Source: Ruminococcaceae bacterium UBA3329 (GTDB taxonomy: Bacteria; Bacillota; Clostridia; Oscillospirales; Acutalibacteraceae). Taken from it: 26,255 nt of DNA. Location of the stretch: assembly GCA_002361875.1 (NCBI GenBank), contig DERX01000006.1, forward strand, positions 1-26,255, given 5' to 3'. Below are positions 7,018 through 15,127 of this stretch, in pieces. Each line of letters starts with the position of its first letter. The stretch's first letter is position 1. The notes under the pieces are model-generated. The model saw only the letters and a list, made by a program, of their open reading frames with translations. It did no database searches and had not been told where the DNA came from. The translations under genes and the position numbers were made by a program.

Positions 7018-8808
7018 ATGGCACTCACAAAAAACAAGAGTATCCTTAATTGGATTGACGAAAAAGCAGAGCTTGTGAAGCCCGACAAAATCGTTTGGAT
7101 TGACGGCAGTGAAGAACAGCTTGAACTTCTTCGCAAGGAAGCTTGCAGCACCGGCGAAATGATTAAGCTTAATGAAGAAAAGCTTCCCGGCTGCTATTAT
7201 CACAGAACAAAACCCAATGATGTTGCCCGTGTTGAGGACAGAACCCTCATCTGCTCAAAAAAGGAAGAGGACGCAGGCCCTACAAACCACTGGATGGAGC
7301 CTTCAAAGGCTTATGAAATGCTTTATGACATTGCCCGTGATTCTTACAAGGGCAGAACAATGTATGTAATCCCTTATTCAATGGGCCCCGTTGGCTCACC
7401 TTTCTCAAAGGTTGGTATTGAGCTTACAGACTCAATTTATGTTGTTCTTAATATGGCAATTATGACAAGAGTCGGCAAAAAGGTTATGGATGTTTTCGGC
7501 GACGAGTCAAATGACTGGGTTCGCGGACTTCACTGCAAGTGCGATGTTGACCCCGAAAAGAGATGGATTTGCCAGTTCCCCGAGGACAATACAATTATTT
7601 CGGTAAATTCAGCATACGGCGGAAATGTTCTTCTCGGCAAAAAGTGCTTTGCACTTCGTATTGCGTCTTATCAGGGCAAAAACGAGGGCTGGCAGGCTGA
7701 GCATATGCTCATTTTAGGTATTGAAAATCCGCAGGGCGAGGTTAAGTACATCTGTGCCGCATTCCCGTCAGCTTGCGGTAAAACAAACCTTGCAATGCTT
7801 ATTCCGCCCGAGGGCTACAGAGCAAAGGGCTACAAGGTTTGGTGCGTTGGCGACGACATTTCATGGATTAGAAAAGGCCCCGACGGCAGACTTTACGCTA
7901 TCAACCCCGAGAACGGCTTCTTCGGCGTTGCTCCCGGCACAAACGATAAATCAAACCCGAATGCTCTTGCGGCAACAAAGAAGGGTACAATCTTCACAAA
8001 TGTTGCAAGAAATCTTGATGATAACACTGTTTGGTGGGAAAGCCTTGACAAGAATCCCCCTGTTAATGCAGAGGAGTGGACAGGAATTAAGACAAACGGA
8101 GTAGAGTGGAAAGCAGAGGGCAAAAACCTTGCTCATCCGAACTCACGTTTCACCGCTCCCACAGAAAACTGCCCCTGCCTTTCACCTGAATTTGAAAACC
8201 CGCAGGGCGTTCCGATTTCAGCATTCGTATTCGGCGGCAGACGTGCAAAGCTCGCTCCCCTTGTTTATCAGTCAAGAGATTGGAATCACGGTGTATTCGT
8301 AGGCGCTACAATGGCTTCCGAAACAACAGCGGCGGCCGCAGGCGCAGTCGGCGTTGTTCGCCGTGACCCGATGGCAATGCTTCCTTTCTGCGGTTATCAT
8401 ATGGCTGACTATTGGCAGCACTGGATTGACATCGGTAAGACTCTCGACCCCGAAAAAGCTCCCAAAATTTTCAATGTTAACTGGTTCAGAAAAGACGATG
8501 AAGGTGCTTTTTTGTGGCCCGGCTTCGGCGACAACCTTCGTGTTCTTGAATGGATTATCAAGCGTTGCGACGGTGAGGTTGACGCACAGGAAACTGCTAT
8601 CGGTTATCTTCCCTATGCGAAGGACATCAACCTTGAAGGCCTTGAAGGCGAGGTAACAGAAGAGTCACTTGAAAAGATTCTTGATGTTGACAAAGACCTT
8701 TGGAATGAAGAAGCAAAGGGTATTGAAGAGTTCTTTGCAAAGTTCGGCGACAAGGTTCCCGCAGAGCTTGAAGAGAGCCTTGCAACTCTCAAAGCAAATC
8801 TTAAATAA
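7018..8808 (+). CDS. pckG: Phosphoenolpyruvate carboxykinase (GTP)
   Basis: Interconverts oxaloacetate and PEP with GTP/GDP. In fermentative anaerobes it often runs in the carboxylating direction toward C4 acids, which is an inference here. The 596 residues match the GTP family rather than the shorter ATP family. Visible motifs are GPVGSPFSK, the P-loop PSACGKTN with the hyper-reactive cysteine C253 and K255, the metal-binding VGDDISW (D279, D280), FGVAPGTN, and FVFGGRRA in the C-terminal lobe. The start has a strong AAAGGAGAAA site. It appears to be monocistronic, bounded by a consensus promoter and a terminator. Confidence 0.97.
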   Translation: MALTKNKSILNWIDEKAELVKPDKIVWIDGSEEQLELLRKEACSTGEMIKLNEEKLPGCYYHRTKPNDVARVEDRTLICSKKEEDAGPTNHWMEPSKAYEMLYDIARDSYKGRTMYVIPYSMGPVGSPFSKVGIELTDSIYVVLNMAIMTRVGKKVMDVFGDESNDWVRGLHCKCDVDPEKRWICQFPEDNTIISVNSAYGGNVLLGKKCFALRIASYQGKNEGWQAEHMLILGIENPQGEVKYICAAFPSACGKTNLAMLIPPEGYRAKGYKVWCVGDDISWIRKGPDGRLYAINPENGFFGVAPGTNDKSNPNALAATKKGTIFTNVARNLDDNTVWWESLDKNPPVNAEEWTGIKTNGVEWKAEGKNLAHPNSRFTAPTENCPCLSPEFENPQGVPISAFVFGGRRAKLAPLVYQSRDWNHGVFVGATMASETTAAAAGAVGVVRRDPMAMLPFCGYHMADYWQHWIDIGKTLDPEKAPKIFNVNWFRKDDEGAFLWPGFGDNLRVLEWIIKRCDGEVDAQETAIGYLPYAKDINLEGLEGEVTEESLEKILDVDKDLWNEEAKGIEEFFAKFGDKVPAELEESLATLKANLK

Positions 8809-8829
8809 TTTTATTGAATTATTCATTTA

Positions 8830-8864
8830 CAGCCTGACGGAAAATCCTCTGTCAGGTTGTTTTT
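8830..8864 (+). terminator. Intrinsic terminator of pckG
   Basis: CAGCCTGACGG pairs with CTGTCAGGTTG across a 9-base loop (8830-8859), followed by TTTTT. The stem keeps six uninterrupted CCTGAC/GTCAGG pairs. Confidence 0.85.
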
Positions 8865-8868
8865 CGTG

Positions 8869-8897
8869 TTGAAATATGCTGCTGTTTTTGATAAAAT
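8869..8897 (+). promoter_or_regulatory. Putative promoter of the phosphoesterase gene
   Basis: TTGAAA (8869-8874), a 17-base spacer, TAAAAT (8892-8897). It lies directly after the pckG terminator and 37 bases before the next start codon. Confidence 0.65.
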
Positions 8898-8933
8898 AAA
8901 TACAATAATGATTTTTATTGTGAGTGAAAAGAT

Positions 8934-10067
8934 ATGGAGCTTAAATTTAATAACGGTAAATTTCGCATTATGCAGATTGCCGATACACAGGACACAAACA
9001 AAACCTCACCTGTAACGGTGGAGTTTATACGATATTCCCTTAAAATCGTAAAGCCTGATTTTGTAGTGTTCACGGGCGACCAGATAAAGGGTTACGGTGT
9101 GAATCTTGCGGTTGGCGACAGGAAAAAGAATGTGACAGCGGCAATCAACAATATTTTAAAACCTGTTGACGAGGCAGGCGTGCCATTTACCTTCGTTTTC
9201 GGCAACCATGACGATACGACCTTTTCAATATCGAAAAAAGAACAGTTTGAGGTTTATAAAGCACACAAAAATTGCTTGGCTTTTAATGCTGACGACAAAA
9301 TTGACGGTTACTGCAATCACAACCTCACCGTCCTCGGAGAAAACGGCAAGGCGAAACTGAATATTTTTCTGATTGACAGCCTTTCAATGAGCGCAGGCGG
9401 TACTTGTGCCCACGTAAGTGGCAGTCAGCTTGACTGGTATAAAAAAACAAGAGAGTGTTTAAAAGAGGAGAACGGCGCTTATGTTCCCTCAATAGTATTT
9501 CAGCACATTCCCGTACCCGAAATTTATGAACTTTTGGAGGAAGTCCCCAAAGGAACAAAGGGCAGTGCAAAGGGGTACAGAAAATACAGCGGAAAATATT
9601 TCGGACTTAACCCCGAAACGACGGTAATTGACGAACGCTCATTTGTCGGCGAAACCCCAAGTATTCCTGCGGAAAACGGTGGGGAATTTGATGTTCTTAA
9701 TGAAAAGGGCGATGTCTTTGGCGCTTTTTTCGGTCATGATCATAACAATAGCTTTGTGGGCGAGTACAAGGGTATGAAAATGGGCTACTGTCAAGGCTGC
9801 GGATTTAATATTTACGGTCCGGGTAAGAACAGGGGTGTAAGAATTTTTGATTTTAACGAGGAAAATCCTGCCGATTTTGAAACCTACACGCTGACAGTTA
9901 AGGATATTGAAAACTTTGATGTAGGCAACCACTTGAAATACGCCGTATATACATACGCTCCGTCAAGCTTTGATTCCGTAAAGCCGTATATTAAGGGCGG
10001 CATCGCCGCTGTGATGGGCATTACAGGTGCGGCTGTTGTAAATCATATGATAAAAAGAAAAAAGTAA
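8934..10067 (+). CDS. Calcineurin-like metallophosphoesterase with C-terminal membrane segment
   Basis: A 377-residue hydrolase of the calcineurin-like superfamily; the substrate cannot be told from sequence. The two-metal site is readable as D17 in ADTQD, D49 in TGDQ, the GNHD box N91-H92-D93, QHIP in the middle and GHDH near residue 265. The first block is DxQ, not the usual DxH, resembling the Dcr2/purple-acid-phosphatase-29-like branch. There is no signal peptide. The last 30 residues hold a Gly/Ala/Val-rich hydrophobic stretch followed by KRKK, so the protein may be tail-anchored with the enzyme in the cytoplasm. The ribosome site is weak. The gene converges on a minus-strand pair across a GC-rich terminator. 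Confidence 0.85.
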   Translation: MELKFNNGKFRIMQIADTQDTNKTSPVTVEFIRYSLKIVKPDFVVFTGDQIKGYGVNLAVGDRKKNVTAAINNILKPVDEAGVPFTFVFGNHDDTTFSISKKEQFEVYKAHKNCLAFNADDKIDGYCNHNLTVLGENGKAKLNIFLIDSLSMSAGGTCAHVSGSQLDWYKKTRECLKEENGAYVPSIVFQHIPVPEIYELLEEVPKGTKGSAKGYRKYSGKYFGLNPETTVIDERSFVGETPSIPAENGGEFDVLNEKGDVFGAFFGHDHNNSFVGEYKGMKMGYCQGCGFNIYGPGKNRGVRIFDFNEENPADFETYTLTVKDIENFDVGNHLKYAVYTYAPSSFDSVKPYIKGGIAAVMGITGAAVVNHMIKRKK

Positions 10068-10079
10068 TGTCATAAAATT

Positions 10080-10103
10080 CGGGCGGTTCGTTTGAGCCGC
10101 CCG
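10080..10103. terminator. GC-rich terminator between convergent genes
   Basis: CGGGCGG...CCGCCCG hairpin, about 9-10 pairs with a short loop, followed on the plus strand by TTTTGCTGTTTTT. The minus-strand side has only GAATTTTATG, so it should work best for the phosphoesterase transcript. Confidence 0.8.
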
Positions 10104-10116
10104 TTTTGCTGTTTTT

Positions 10117-10614
10117 CTATTTTACATCAACCATTTTCATTTTTGAAAATTTCTGCCCCCATGCGTTTGCCCAGCCTTCGCAGTAAAGCTTATAATAAGA
10201 AACATTGTTTTTCTTTCTGTACCCCTCAAAGAAATTGCACCAAACGGCAGAGGGGAGAGCGATTACGATGTAATACAGCGGGCCTAAAAGTAAACATTGC
10301 CAAGTATGTCCGTATTCGTGTATGCGTGTGTTATACGTCCATTTTTCGCTCTTGTGATTATCTTTCATAAATATGAAAAGTCCCATTGAAAGTCCGCCCG
10401 AGTTCCACGGCAAGAACACAATATTGGCATATCCGAATTTTTGGTGGCGGCGGTGAAGCACCTTTGTGCAGATTAAATAAGCAATTCCGCCAACAATATT
10501 AACGGGCAGACCCCAAGTCCACTGAATAAGGTAAAACAAAATATCAATCAGAGTGTTTTTTGCGTTTCTCGGTCTTTTATCGGGTTCGGTTTTTGTAATA
10601 TCAATATCGGTCAT
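10117..10614 (-). CDS. Small membrane protein with HEYGH zinc-protease-like motif
   Basis: A 165-residue protein of unrecognised family. Hydrophobic segments lie around residues 23-50 (ILFYLIQWTWGLPVNIVGG) and 105-125 (LLLGPLYYIVIALPSAVW). Between them is RIHEYGHTWQ, giving H99-E100-H103 as an HExxH zinc site, and CEGWANAWG downstream offers E146 as a third ligand. A membrane-associated metallopeptidase is the simplest reading, but no substrate or activity is known. It starts 5 bases after the stop of the GPH symporter gene, and its likely ribosome site (AAAGG) lies inside that gene's end, so the two are almost certainly translated from one mRNA. Confidence 0.75.
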   Translation of the reverse strand: MTDIDITKTEPDKRPRNAKNTLIDILFYLIQWTWGLPVNIVGGIAYLICTKVLHRRHQKFGYANIVFLPWNSGGLSMGLFIFMKDNHKSEKWTYNTRIHEYGHTWQCLLLGPLYYIVIALPSAVWCNFFEGYRKKNNVSYYKLYCEGWANAWGQKFSKMKMVDVK

Positions 10615-10619
10615 ATTTC

Positions 10620-12302
10620 TCAGCCTTTCTTTTGTTGATGTTCAGCCTCTTCAAGCTGTTTTTTCTCATTTTCTTTTTCGATAAGGATTAAGTATTTTCC
10701 ATCTTCGTTCTTATCAAGCCTGTGTTCTTCCAAAGGATTATTATTCTGTCCGAGCCATGTGTTCTCATATTTCTGACCCGAAATCAGCTCACAACGCTCA
10801 ATTTCTTCATTTGACAGAGTCACTGTTCCGTATTTATGCTTTGTGGCAACTGCGGCGCGAATCATTGTGTGGTCGTCGCCTGTCATTTTGAATTTTTTAA
10901 GCAAATAAAGCGAAATTATTGCGGAAATTATCGGGATAACCGCAACGCAGATTCGAACGCCGAGTATGGCGTTTCCCGACTGCGCAAAAATCTCGCCCGT
11001 TGTCTTTTCATACTGTGAAACCGTGTCGCCCGTAACAAGTCCGAAGCCTTGAAGTGTGAAACCGACCATAGCCGCCATAACACCGCTGATGCTCTTTTTA
11101 ATCAGCGTGCTGAAGGTTGAAATAACGCCCTCGCGCCGTCTACCCGTTATCAGCTCGTCAACGTCTGTAAGGTCAGGGAAAATGTTGGTTGAAACAAAGC
11201 CCAGACCCGACATTCCGAACGGGTACAGAATCATACTGAGAAGCATTAAAAGAACCCATATCAGGGAAGCCTTTCCACCGCCGTGTTGCATAATAAGGCC
11301 GATTGCAAGACCTGCAATCATCAACGGCGTTACAAGACTTCCGCATTTTTTCTTGCCGTATTTCATTGTAAGGGCGTAATTCAGCGGAAATGCGCCTGCC
11401 TCTGCAACGCCTGCAATGGCATTGAACAAAGCGTATTTATTGTACTGATTCGCAAGGTATTTTATGTAGTAAACCTTTGAATTATTGTAAAATCCCGTTG
11501 AAAACTGATAAGCAAGGCTCATAAAGAAATACTGCCTGAATGAGCGGTTTTTGAATACAAGAACATATTCACGCAAAACATACTTTATGTCAAGCGGTTC
11601 GTTTTTTATATCAAGAGAGCTTTTCTCGCGCGTAGTTTTAAAGGTCATAAATACCGCCGCAGAGAAGAATACGGATAGAATTATGCCTATTATTAAAAAC
11701 GGCTTTTTAGAAGCGGATGTAAGGTCATCGCCCGAGCCGCACAGCGCCAAAATCAGAACAACAATGCCGAATGCAGGCACCATTCCCGCCGAATTGAAAA
11801 GATAGCCTACGGAATTATACTGTGTTCTCAAATTGTATTCGGGAGCAAGCTCGGGGAGCATTGCCGTGTGGGGAACTGATATAATTGTAAATGCTGTTTT
11901 GTAAAGCATATAAACGAGAATGAAATAAACCATTGCGCCTGTTGGATTTTCTTTTCCGTTAATCCCATAGGAGTTCCATAAAAGCGAGTATGAAACAAGC
12001 AAAAGGGGAAGACCCCAAAGCAAATACCGCCTGTGCTTACCGTATTTTGACCGTGTGCGGTCCGTCACCATTCCCATGACGGGGTCTGTAACGGCGTCCC
12101 AAATTGTCGCTATCATAACAACGGTGCTTGCCTGTCTTAACGAGATGTTGACAACATCCGTCAAGAAAATTGTGAAATACATACTGATAATGTAGCCCGC
12201 GCCGCCAATGAACATATTGGTGTAACTGTAATTTATCATCGGCAGTATTGTCGATTTAAAATCGCCCTCAACGCCGATAGCCTTTTTAATTTTTTCTCCC
12301 AT
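10620..12302 (-). CDS. GPH-family sugar:cation symporter (MelB-like)
   Basis: Membrane transporter of the glycoside-pentoside-hexuronide:cation symporter family, about 12 membrane segments. Diagnostic pieces are YFTIFLTDVVNIS, the WDAVTDPVMGMVTDRT motif in the first cytoplasmic loop, KYGKHRRYLLWG, and a second-half SMILYPFGMSG segment. The substrate (probably a glycoside or uronide) cannot be fixed from sequence. At 560 residues it is longer than the usual 450-480 because of a hydrophilic tail of about 89 residues rich in E, K, N and Q. The ATG follows GGGGAGA. It is transcribed from its own consensus promoter together with the HEYGH protein. Confidence 0.9.
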   Translation of the reverse strand: MGEKIKKAIGVEGDFKSTILPMINYSYTNMFIGGAGYIISMYFTIFLTDVVNISLRQASTVVMIATIWDAVTDPVMGMVTDRTRSKYGKHRRYLLWGLPLLLVSYSLLWNSYGINGKENPTGAMVYFILVYMLYKTAFTIISVPHTAMLPELAPEYNLRTQYNSVGYLFNSAGMVPAFGIVVLILALCGSGDDLTSASKKPFLIIGIILSVFFSAAVFMTFKTTREKSSLDIKNEPLDIKYVLREYVLVFKNRSFRQYFFMSLAYQFSTGFYNNSKVYYIKYLANQYNKYALFNAIAGVAEAGAFPLNYALTMKYGKKKCGSLVTPLMIAGLAIGLIMQHGGGKASLIWVLLMLLSMILYPFGMSGLGFVSTNIFPDLTDVDELITGRRREGVISTFSTLIKKSISGVMAAMVGFTLQGFGLVTGDTVSQYEKTTGEIFAQSGNAILGVRICVAVIPIISAIISLYLLKKFKMTGDDHTMIRAAVATKHKYGTVTLSNEEIERCELISGQKYENTWLGQNNNPLEEHRLDKNEDGKYLILIEKENEKKQLEEAEHQQKKG

Positions 12303-12331
12303 AATATCTCCCCATTAAATTTTATGTTAAT

Positions 12332-12360
12332 ATTTTAACACAGCGTGAGGCTTCGGTCAA
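12332..12360 (-). promoter_or_regulatory. Sigma-A promoter of the GPH symporter pair
   Basis: Minus strand TTGACC (12355-12360), a 17-base spacer, TAAAAT (12332-12337), ending 30 bases before the start codon. It abuts the terminator of the upstream foldase gene. Confidence 0.8.
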
Positions 12361-12392
12361 TAAAAAATAAGCCCCCTTAAAAAGGGGGACTT
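12361..12392 (-). terminator. Intrinsic terminator of the foldase gene
   Basis: On the minus strand AAGTCCCCCTT and AAGGGGGCTT form a hairpin with a short T-rich loop, followed by ATTTTTTA. It insulates the foldase gene from the symporter promoter immediately downstream. Confidence 0.88.
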
Positions 12393-12405
12393 AAAATTAA
12401 AGCGT

Positions 12406-14169
12406 TTAGTTAGATGCGCTTGACTGCTGTTGCTGCATTCCAAGTATTGTTTCGTTAATATGCTTTGACTGCTGCTTGAATGCCCATTTAAGCAAAACAT
12501 TGTCCATATTAACCTTCTTAACATAATCGGTGTCAACTTTTGTAATTATATCCTGTTCAGCATCGGACAATATTTCGTTTTTAATATTCTCCTTCCAGGT
12601 TACACCCTGAGACTTAACATAATACATAATGTGATAGCCGAATTCAGTTTCGATAATTTCAACATCGCCTGTTTTTCTTGAACTGTCAATTGACCACTTA
12701 AGGAAGTTTTCAACATAGCTTGATGAAGCAGTAATTCCCTCGTAAAGACCGTCGTTGTTCGGATTTCCTTCCGTGTCAACATCTTCTGTATGTTCTTTTG
12801 TAAGATTTATAAAGTTTTCTTCAGTGGGGTTAGCCTTATAAAGCTCAAGAACCTTTTCTGCCTCTGCACGGACAGTAGCCTTCTGTGCGTCTGTAATAGC
12901 AATTTCTTTTCCGTCGGCATCTTTTTGTGCTTCGGGGAACTTGAAGAGAATATGTCTTACATCGTTGCCTGAAGATGATGTATCTTTATGAGCAGTTACT
13001 GTGAGCATAACAACAAAGAAATCATCTTCCGTAGCAGCAAATACCTTTTTGTCGCCTGCTTTTGTATCAGCATTAAATGCCCAATTAGCGGCCTCTTCAC
13101 AAATGTTTGACGTAATGTTTGATTTATAAGCATTCGTCATAGCTGTTGTTGCATCAGCGTCATTGTCTTTAGTTTCGTCGTTCTTTTTAAGCTCTGTTGC
13201 AGCAAGCTCAACAAAGCTTTTTGCATCAGTTACTTTTTCAAGGAATTCGTCAGCGTTTGCTTTTGCCTTTTTGCGAGCTTCAGCTTTAGTTGCGTCATCT
13301 GCATCTTCAGCATATTCTGCTGCGAAAGGATAAGCACGAAGGCTTACAATATCATAAGTGTCGCGTGCAGCATTATATTTCTCGTTAATCTGTTCATCAG
13401 TAATAGCATTTTTTGTGTCAGTATTGACTTTTTCAAAATAATTATTTGCAAGAGCCTTCTGCTCCGATGTTTCACGGATAAGCTTTTCTGTAATGCCGTT
13501 GCCTAAAATCTGACGGAGATATCTGCTTGTTGAATAATCCTGCTTACTTGCAGAATCTTCATATTGCTTAATTAAATCGTCAATCTGAGTTTGCTGCTCG
13601 GGAGTGATGTTAAGCCCTGCTTCTTTAGCCATTTTTGCACCGTATTTTATCTGCATAATCTGTTTGATTGCATAGTACTTAAAAATATCAGACCATGTTG
13701 CAGATTCTTTGCCGATATCTGCAAGAGTAATTCCTGTAAAATTGCTGTAGTCGTCTTTATATTCCTGTGAATCAGGGGACTTGGTATAGTCATAACCGGT
13801 AGCCATTACTCCGCCGCCGGACATACCGTACTGCGAATACTGAGACTCATACTGAGCTGCTGTTTGCATAATTTGATACCATACATCGTAATAGTAGTAA
13901 TTGAATTCTGCTAAAGTGAATGAGAATTCTTTGTTTCCCGCTACACTGACCTTCAAGGTCTTTTGCGGAGTTCCGAAGAAATTAAGTACACCGCCTACTG
14001 CGCCTAAAACCAAAGCAACTACTAATACGGCAGCAATTACTTTGCCTAAAATTCTTTTTGCCTTAGAAAAAACCGGGTTTTTCTTGGCCTTTTTTGAGGC
14101 TGCTTTAGCAAGACGCTCTTTGCGCTCCTCACGGTAAATTTCAGCTTGAGATTTGTTATTGTTGTCCAT
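12406..14169 (-). CDS. Membrane-anchored SurA/PrsA-like peptidyl-prolyl isomerase
   Basis: Predicted extracytoplasmic foldase of 587 residues. A basic cytoplasmic head (KERLAKAASKKAKK) precedes one membrane segment (about 42-62, VIAAVLVVALVLGAVGGVL). A long SurA_N-like helical region with NITPEQQTQIDDLI and ITDEQINEKYNAARDTY follows. The C-terminal third carries a parvulin (PpiC) domain opening with DVRHILFKF and closing with FGYHIMYYV. Unlike PrsA there is no lipobox, so it is held by the uncleaved helix. The start was set at ATG 14169, which has AAAGGA 9 bases upstream; a TTG at 14187 would add six residues but lacks a ribosome site. It ends QQQQSSASN. Its clients are unknown. Confidence 0.85.
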   Translation of the reverse strand: MDNNNKSQAEIYREERKERLAKAASKKAKKNPVFSKAKRILGKVIAAVLVVALVLGAVGGVLNFFGTPQKTLKVSVAGNKEFSFTLAEFNYYYYDVWYQIMQTAAQYESQYSQYGMSGGGVMATGYDYTKSPDSQEYKDDYSNFTGITLADIGKESATWSDIFKYYAIKQIMQIKYGAKMAKEAGLNITPEQQTQIDDLIKQYEDSASKQDYSTSRYLRQILGNGITEKLIRETSEQKALANNYFEKVNTDTKNAITDEQINEKYNAARDTYDIVSLRAYPFAAEYAEDADDATKAEARKKAKANADEFLEKVTDAKSFVELAATELKKNDETKDNDADATTAMTNAYKSNITSNICEEAANWAFNADTKAGDKKVFAATEDDFFVVMLTVTAHKDTSSSGNDVRHILFKFPEAQKDADGKEIAITDAQKATVRAEAEKVLELYKANPTEENFINLTKEHTEDVDTEGNPNNDGLYEGITASSSYVENFLKWSIDSSRKTGDVEIIETEFGYHIMYYVKSQGVTWKENIKNEILSDAEQDIITKVDTDYVKKVNMDNVLLKWAFKQQSKHINETILGMQQQQSSASN

Positions 14170-14354
14170 TAAAAACATCCTTTGCAAACAAAATTACAAT
14201 AAGTGTATTTATTCTACACTATTTTAAAGAATTATACAAGAGTAATATTGAAATTATTTTTATTAAGCCGATTTTTAGACTGAATTATCGGGAAAAAACC
14301 GTGCATTATCTGCATTTATACGATAATTTTTGAAATTTTTTTGCTGTATTTATA

Positions 14355-14383
14355 TTGATTATAATGGAAAAGTATATTATAAT
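14355..14383 (+). promoter_or_regulatory. Promoter of the nanE operon with paired ATTATAAT palindromes
   Basis: TTGATT (14355-14360), a 17-base spacer, and a perfect TATAAT (14378-14383). The 8-base palindrome ATTATAAT occurs at 14358-14365 and again at 14376-14383, so one copy overlaps the -35 edge and the other the -10. The pair could be an operator, though such AT-rich words also arise by chance. Confidence 0.6.
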
Positions 14384-14426
14384 TACTTGGATAATTACAT
14401 TTTATTAGAATTTGGAGAAATGAGCT

Positions 14427-15113
14427 TTGAAAAACAAGGAAATTCTTGAAAAAATTAAAGGCGGACTGATTGTATCCTGCCAAGCACTACCTGAAGAGCC
14501 GTTACACAGCTCTTACATTATGTCGAGAATGGCTTATGCGGCATATCTCGGTGGTGCGGCGGGAATACGCGCAAACACGGTGGAGGACATTACCGAGATT
14601 AAAAAGACCGTTGATTTACCGATAATCGGTATTATTAAGCAGGTCTATGACGATTCGGATGTTTATATTACTCCTACATTAAATGAAGTTCAAAAGCTTT
14701 ACGATTGCGGAGTGGATATAATCGCAGTTGACACAACTGCCCGTTTGCGTACCGGCGGTGTTTCCTTTGAGGAATTTTTTACCGAGGTAAGAAAAAAATT
14801 CCCCGATCAGTTATTTATGGCGGATACCTCTTGCTTTGATGAGGGTAAAAAAGCGCGTGAGCTTGGAATTGACATTGTAGGAACAACAATGAGCGGTTAT
14901 ACGCCTTACACAAAGGGGACTGTATTGCCCGATTTCACTCTTATGGAGCGTTATGTCAATGAGCTTGATTGCCCCGTTATTGCCGAGGGTGGTATCTGGA
15001 CTCCCGAACAGCTTAAAAAAGCGTTGGATATAGGCGTTCACGCCGCTGTGGTAGGTACGGCGATTACCCGTCCGAGGGAAATAACAAAAAGATTTGCTGA
15101 TGCAATAAAATAA
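14427..15113 (+). CDS. nanE: N-acetylmannosamine-6-phosphate 2-epimerase
   Basis: Converts ManNAc-6-P to GlcNAc-6-P, the step that brings sialic-acid or ManNAc carbon into amino-sugar metabolism. A 228-residue TIM barrel of normal length with GGLIVSCQALPEEPLH at the N-terminus. Residues matching the studied C. perfringens enzyme are R48 (GIRAN), K71 (GIIKQ), D133 (MADTS) and E187 (VIAEGGI). The start is TTG at 14427, chosen because GGAG lies 9 bases upstream and the next ATG is well inside the conserved region. It is the first gene of an operon with a ROK kinase and a BNR protein. No nanA lyase is present in the window. Confidence 0.95.
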   Translation: MKNKEILEKIKGGLIVSCQALPEEPLHSSYIMSRMAYAAYLGGAAGIRANTVEDITEIKKTVDLPIIGIIKQVYDDSDVYITPTLNEVQKLYDCGVDIIAVDTTARLRTGGVSFEEFFTEVRKKFPDQLFMADTSCFDEGKKARELGIDIVGTTMSGYTPYTKGTVLPDFTLMERYVNELDCPVIAEGGIWTPEQLKKALDIGVHAAVVGTAITRPREITKRFADAIK

Positions 15114-15127
15114 CAGGAGAAAACAGT

